A DNA stretch of 9,895 nucleotides, taken from NCBI GenBank assembly GCA_947455695.1, contig CANGRN010000024.1, positions 1 through 9,895 on the forward strand. The letters run 5' to 3'. Below are positions 5,691 to 9,895 of this stretch, in pieces. Made by a program: the position numbers and the translations under genes. The notes under the pieces were generated by a model. The model did not search any database, was not told where the DNA came from, and worked only from the letters and a program-made list of their open reading frames with translations. Source of the DNA: Alphaproteobacteria bacterium (GTDB taxonomy: Bacteria > Pseudomonadota > Alphaproteobacteria > Micropepsales > Micropepsaceae). Position 1 is the stretch's first letter; each line of letters starts with the position of its first letter.

Positions 5691-7642
5691 CAGCCGCCTG
5701 CCTTCACCGGCTGGGGCGGCAAGGGTTGGACGGCGCCCTGCACCCGGGGCGGGGCAGCGCTGGCGGAATTGGTCACCGGCCAGGCGGCCGGCATCCGCGA
5801 GGGATCGCGCTGCTGGCACAGCAGCATCACGTCGCGCGCAAAGGCGACATGGGGATGGGCCTGCACCGCGCCATGCTCGATGATGCTGACAACGGCGTAT
5901 TTGGGATCGTTCACCGGGGCATAGCCGACAAACAAGGCATGGTCGCGCAGCTTCCAGTCCAGGGCGCTGTTCTTGGTGATGCCGCGCGCATGCTCTTCCT
6001 GGGAATAGGCACGGACCTGGGCGGTGCCGGTCTTGCCCGCCATCTCGAAGCCCGGCTCGGTGATGCGCCAGTTGAAGGCCGTGCCGCCGCCCTCGTTCAT
6101 CACCCGGTTCATGCCGCTGCGCACCCGCGCCAGCGCCTCGTCGCTGATATCCAGCTTGGGGGCGTCGGGGCGCGGCATCAGCTTGCCGCCCACCGAATGA
6201 ACGATGCGCGGGCTGACCGCCTTGCCGCTGGCCAGGCGCGCGGTCTGCTGCACCAGCTGCAGCGGCGTGGCGGTCACATAGCCCTGGCCGATGGCGACGC
6301 TGAGCGTATCGCCCTGCTGCCAGGCCTGCTTGTAGGTCTTCTGCTTCCACGCGCTCGACGGCATCAATCCGGAATGCTCGCCCGGCAGCTCGATGCCCGT
6401 GGGCGCGCCCATGCCCAGCTTGCGCGCGGCGTCATGGATCCTGTCGATGCCGACGCGGCGCGCGGTTTCGTAAAAGAAAACGTCGCAGGAATTCTTGATG
6501 GCGCCTTCGACATCGAGCGAGCCATGTCCGTGATGATAGGTCGTCCAGGCCCAGCAGTTGAACGTGTGGTTGCCGACCGTGATGCGGCCATTGCAGGTGA
6601 CGCGGTAATCGGGCGTGGCGATGCCGGCCTCGATGGCGGCCAGCGCCACGGCGGGCTTGAAGGTGGAGCCGGGCGGATAGATGCCGCTGGTGACCTTGTT
6701 GAGCAGGGGCTTGTGGTCCGAGGTGGTGAGGTCGTGCCACTGGTTGTTGGTCAGTCCGACATTGAACCAGTTGGGGTCAAAACCCGGCGTGGACGAAAGC
6801 GCGATGACATCGCCATTGTTGACATCCATCACCACCATGGCGGCGCTTTCATCGCCCAGCCTCTGGTCGGCCAGCGCCTGCACCTCGCGGTCAATGGTCA
6901 GGTAAATGTCTTCGCCCGGCTCACCGGGATCCTTGCCCAGCTCGCGGATGATGCGGCCATAGGCGTTGACCTCGACGCGGGAGGCGCCGGCGCTGCCGCG
7001 GATCTGCTTGTCGAACTGCTTTTCAATGCCGCGCTTGCCGATGCGCATGCCCGGCAGGCTCATCAGGGGATCGGCATCCTTGTCGATTTCCTGCGGCGAC
7101 ACCGAAGCGACATAGCCCAGGATATGCACCAGCTCCTTGCCGAACGGATAGTCGCGGGTTTCGCCCACATCGCACTGCACGCCCGGCAGATAGGGCAGAT
7201 GCAGGTTGACGCGGGAAAATTCTTCCCAGGTCAGGTTCTCGGCCACCGGCACCGGCACGAACTTCTTGTTCATGGCGATGTCGTGCTGGACCTTCTTCTT
7301 CTGCTGGTCGCTCAGCACGATCACCTTGCCGATCGTGTCCAGCGCCTGGGCCACGCCTTCGGTGGCCTGTTCGCTGACCAGCAGCACGCGATAATTGCGC
7401 CGGCTGTTGGCCAACTCGACACCGAAACGGTCCATGACGCGTCCGCGCGGCGGCGCGATCAGGCGTTCGGAGACGCGGTTGTCTTCGGCTTCGACCATAT
7501 ACTGGTCGCCGTCGCGGATCTGCAGCTGGTAGAGCCGGCCCGCCAGCACCGCGAACACCGCCGTCATGCCCGCGCCCATGCCCACCGAGCGGCGGGTGAA
7601 GGTGGCGTAGCGGCTTTTGTCCTTCTTATCGAACAGCGGCAT
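5690..7642 (-). CDS. mrdA: Penicillin-binding protein 2, elongasome DD-transpeptidase
   Basis: 650-residue class B penicillin-binding protein that cross-links new peptidoglycan during cell elongation, anchored in the inner membrane with its catalytic part in the periplasm. A basic N-terminus is followed by one membrane segment (about 20-37). The non-catalytic PBP dimer region starts at APPRGRVMDRFG and includes the MRIGKRGIEKQFD segment. The transpeptidase domain carries all three active-site motifs: SxxK as S326-TF-K329 in YPPGSTFKP, SxD as S385-C-D387, and K537-T-G539 in AGKTGTAQV. Length and spacing agree with E. coli PBP2. A proline-rich tail (VQPLPPQPVKAGG) follows. The ATG at 7642 shares one base with the mreD stop (TGATG), and GAGG lies 9 nt upstream. 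Beta-lactams such as mecillinam target this family. Confidence 0.97.
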   Translation of the reverse strand: MPLFDKKDKSRYATFTRRSVGMGAGMTAVFAVLAGRLYQLQIRDGDQYMVEAEDNRVSERLIAPPRGRVMDRFGVELANSRRNYRVLLVSEQATEGVAQALDTIGKVIVLSDQQKKKVQHDIAMNKKFVPVPVAENLTWEEFSRVNLHLPYLPGVQCDVGETRDYPFGKELVHILGYVASVSPQEIDKDADPLMSLPGMRIGKRGIEKQFDKQIRGSAGASRVEVNAYGRIIRELGKDPGEPGEDIYLTIDREVQALADQRLGDESAAMVVMDVNNGDVIALSSTPGFDPNWFNVGLTNNQWHDLTTSDHKPLLNKVTSGIYPPGSTFKPAVALAAIEAGIATPDYRVTCNGRITVGNHTFNCWAWTTYHHGHGSLDVEGAIKNSCDVFFYETARRVGIDRIHDAARKLGMGAPTGIELPGEHSGLMPSSAWKQKTYKQAWQQGDTLSVAIGQGYVTATPLQLVQQTARLASGKAVSPRIVHSVGGKLMPRPDAPKLDISDEALARVRSGMNRVMNEGGGTAFNWRITEPGFEMAGKTGTAQVRAYSQEEHARGITKNSALDWKLRDHALFVGYAPVNDPKYAVVSIIEHGAVQAHPHVAFARDVMLLCQQRDPSRMPAAWPVTNSASAAPPRVQGAVQPLPPQPVKAGG

Positions 7643-8193
7643 CAGATGTCGCCTCGTGATGCGCCGACCAGTCTATGATGCAGCCAGCCCGCCACCAAGG
7701 CGGTGGGGGCATAGAACAGCACCGTCATCGCCAGCTCGCCGATGATGGGGGCCAGCGGCGGCAGGTGAACGCCCGGCGTGAGGAACGCCAGGAACGCCAC
7801 CGTCATCCAGGCCACGGCACAGGCAAAGGCGCTGGCCGCGGCAAAGCCCACCACGGCCACCAGGCCCGACAGGCCGGCAAAGCTGTCGCGCTGGCGCGCC
7901 ACCAGGGCATAGGTCAGCACGAAGGACAGGGTCCAGACGCCCGGCGGGCCGCCCGACATCACGTCCTCGGAAAAGCCGATGGCCAGGGCCGCGGCCGGGG
8001 TCATCAGGTCGGGCCGCACCAAACACCAGAAATAGACCGGCACCAGTGCCAGCAGCGGCGAGGGCACCAGTCCGCCCAGGATGGAAATGGGAATGTTGGC
8101 GATAAAGACGCAGGTCAGGCCGAACAGCAGCGGCACCAGCGCGACCAGGAAACGAAAACGGGGGGCTGAACTGGCGCGTTCCAGGCTGGCCAC
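7642..8193 (-). CDS. mreD: Rod shape-determining protein MreD
   Basis: 183-residue inner-membrane protein of the elongasome that partners MreC. It is hydrophobic throughout, with about five membrane segments. The most conserved piece is GFSEDVMSGGPPGVW (G73, F74, D77, G81-G82-P83), matching the G-x3-D-x3-GGP-x-G pattern of MreD proteins. The start is a GTG at 8193, one base after the mreC stop. No in-frame ATG lies close upstream, and GGAG (8204-8201, minus strand) sits 7 nt before it inside the mreC end, which supports this start. MreD diverges quickly in sequence, so assignment relies on this motif, the length and its place between mreC and mrdA. Confidence 0.93.
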   Translation of the reverse strand: MASLERASSAPRFRFLVALVPLLFGLTCVFIANIPISILGGLVPSPLLALVPVYFWCLVRPDLMTPAAALAIGFSEDVMSGGPPGVWTLSFVLTYALVARQRDSFAGLSGLVAVVGFAAASAFACAVAWMTVAFLAFLTPGVHLPPLAPIIGELAMTVLFYAPTALVAGWLHHRLVGASRGDI

Positions 8194-8194
8194 G

Positions 8195-9190
8195 TCAGCG
8201 CTCCATGACTTCGGGCTCGGCCGGTTCGGCCGGCGTCACGACGGGCTTGGGCTTGGGCGTGACCGGCGCGGCGATCGGGGCCGGCGCGGGCGGCGGCTGC
8301 AGGACTTGCGGCTTCAGGCCGGCGGCCTCCACCGGCAGCTGCGCGGTGGCGGGCGGGATTTCCGGCGGCTTGGAGAAGTTCAGGATCTCGACATCCTGGC
8401 TGGCGCCGGGATCGGCCAGCAGCGCCACGCGCCAGCCGCCGCTGCCATCGCTGACCACCGTGCCGATGGGCAGGCCGGACGGCAGCAAGCCGCCATCGCC
8501 GGAACTGGTGACCTGGTCGCCGTCATGGAGCGTGACCGTGTGGGACACCATGTCGAGGGTGGGATAGGCGCTGTTGTCGCCCGTCATCATCGCCTGGATG
8601 TTGCCGCTGTTGCCCGCCGAGGCGGAGATGGTGACGGGGATGCGGCTGTTGAGATCGGTCAGCAGGATCACCCAGCTGGTGCGGCTGCCGGTGAGATAGA
8701 TGCGCCCGATCATGCCGCGGGCATCCACCACCGCCTGGCCCGGCAGGGCATGGTGCTCGCGCCCGGCATCCAGGATCATGGTCTGCAGGAAGGGACGGTT
8801 GGCCCGGCCGATCACCCGCGCCAGCACGGCATTCATCTGGGGATCTGGCACGGCGTGCAAAAGGGTCTGGTACCGCCCGACCCGGCCCTGCAGCACGATG
8901 GCCACGTTGCGCCACTGGCGCAGGCGGGCATTTTCTTCCTTCAGTTTCAGGTTCTGCTGATAGACCGAGAAAATCTCGGTGACCGAGCCCATCCAGCGGT
9001 CGAAGCCTGCCACGGGCGCGCGCACGGTTTGCAGCACGGGCGCCAGCATGTCGGTGACATGGACGCGCGCCTTGTCCAGGAGGCCGCTCTGGGCCTTGCC
9101 CAGCAGCACCAGGACGACCGCAAGCGCAATGACGATGACCAGCGGAAGCTGGGCATTGCTTTTGCGGGCGATCTTCCAGGCGTTTGCCAT
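8195..9190 (-). CDS. mreC: Rod shape-determining protein MreC
   Basis: 331-residue bitopic protein that links cytoplasmic MreB to periplasmic wall synthesis and activates PBP2-RodA. Residues 1-14 are basic and cytoplasmic, 15-31 form the membrane anchor (LPLVIVIALAVVLVLLG), and about 63-93 form a helix/coiled coil (EIFSVYQQNLKLKEENARL). The double beta-barrel region then runs from about 118 to 270 with typical segments such as ARVIGR, DAGREHHALPGQAVVDARGMIGR and DGDQVTSSGDGGLLPSGLPIG. The last 58 residues (274-331) are a low-complexity tail with 18 prolines, beyond the conserved domain. The ATG at 9190 follows mreB by 27 nt, with a CAGGGG site about 10 nt upstream. Confidence 0.96.
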   Translation of the reverse strand: MANAWKIARKSNAQLPLVIVIALAVVLVLLGKAQSGLLDKARVHVTDMLAPVLQTVRAPVAGFDRWMGSVTEIFSVYQQNLKLKEENARLRQWRNVAIVLQGRVGRYQTLLHAVPDPQMNAVLARVIGRANRPFLQTMILDAGREHHALPGQAVVDARGMIGRIYLTGSRTSWVILLTDLNSRIPVTISASAGNSGNIQAMMTGDNSAYPTLDMVSHTVTLHDGDQVTSSGDGGLLPSGLPIGTVVSDGSGGWRVALLADPGASQDVEILNFSKPPEIPPATAQLPVEAAGLKPQVLQPPPAPAPIAAPVTPKPKPVVTPAEPAEPEVMER

Positions 9191-9191
9191 G

Positions 9192-9217
9192 TAAACGCGG
9201 CCCCTGCCCGCGCGGGT

Positions 9218-9220
<3 letters not shown>
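9192..9220 (-). repeat. Imperfect inverted repeat in the mreB-mreC gap
   Basis: TAAAC (9192-9196) pairs with GTTTA (9216-9220), and GCGG (9197-9200) pairs with CCGC (9208-9211), leaving a 4-nt bulge. A perfect palindrome, CCCGCGCGGG, is nested at 9207-9216. In the minus-strand message the hairpin would include the mreB stop codon and the mreC ribosome binding region. It could lower mreC translation or mark an mRNA processing site. The short length and GC richness mean chance is a fair alternative. Confidence 0.35.

Positions 9221-9895
<675 letters not shown>

Noticed and set aside
4482..5924. A 480-codon plus-strand frame opposite rodA
   Set aside because: The product is a low-complexity H/Q/G-rich translation antisense to an unmistakable SEDS protein, and no ribosome binding site or family motif supports it.
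5691..6350. Upstream extension of rodA inside mrdA
   Set aside because: The added sequence is an out-of-frame reading of PBP2. The ATG at 5690 overlapping the mrdA stop fits the operon pattern and the RodA length.
5726..7678. A 650-codon open frame on the plus strand opposite mrdA
   Set aside because: It mirrors the codons of mrdA, a gene with clear family motifs. In GC-rich genes the antisense frame stays open because TTA, CTA and TCA codons are rare. The translation is rich in H, Q, A, G and R and has no recognisable domain.

Overview
The window looks like chromosomal DNA from a GC-rich alphaproteobacterium. This rests on the gene order mreB-mreC-mreD-mrdA-rodA, the character of the proteins, a tRNA-Lys(CUU) with an encoded CCA end, and strong G/C preference at third codon positions. 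The genus cannot be fixed from the sequence alone; a Rhizomicrobium/Caulobacterales-like lineage is only a guess.

Left part (1-1833, minus strand): the N-terminal 611 codons of a secreted PQQ-dependent dehydrogenase whose eight-bladed propeller carries an inserted cytochrome c domain. It is cut by the window start. Across a 46-bp divergent gap, a plus-strand cluster of three closely packed genes follows (1880-4319): an M81 (MlrC-type) metallopeptidase, a 61-residue protein with two membrane segments, and a 248-residue multi-pass membrane protein of unknown function. The last two overlap by 8 nt, and the first two are 9 nt apart.

Centre (4320-4535): a tRNA-Lys(CUU) gene on the minus strand with a plausible own promoter, then an inverted repeat just beyond the rodA stop codon. 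This 132-nt stretch between the tRNA and rodA is the longest non-coding stretch in the window.

Right part (4536-9895, minus strand): the cell-elongation (Rod complex) operon, transcribed right to left as mreB (N-terminus outside the window), mreC, mreD, mrdA (PBP2) and rodA. Junctions are 27 nt, 1 nt, a 1-nt overlap and a 1-nt overlap, so the genes are very probably co-transcribed and partly translationally coupled. MreB filaments, through MreC and MreD, position the RodA glycosyltransferase and PBP2 transpeptidase for lateral wall synthesis.

No CRISPR array, mobile element, phage gene or clear novel system was seen. The least understood part is the pair of small membrane proteins behind the M81 peptidase. 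Most of the remainder is a canonical housekeeping region.
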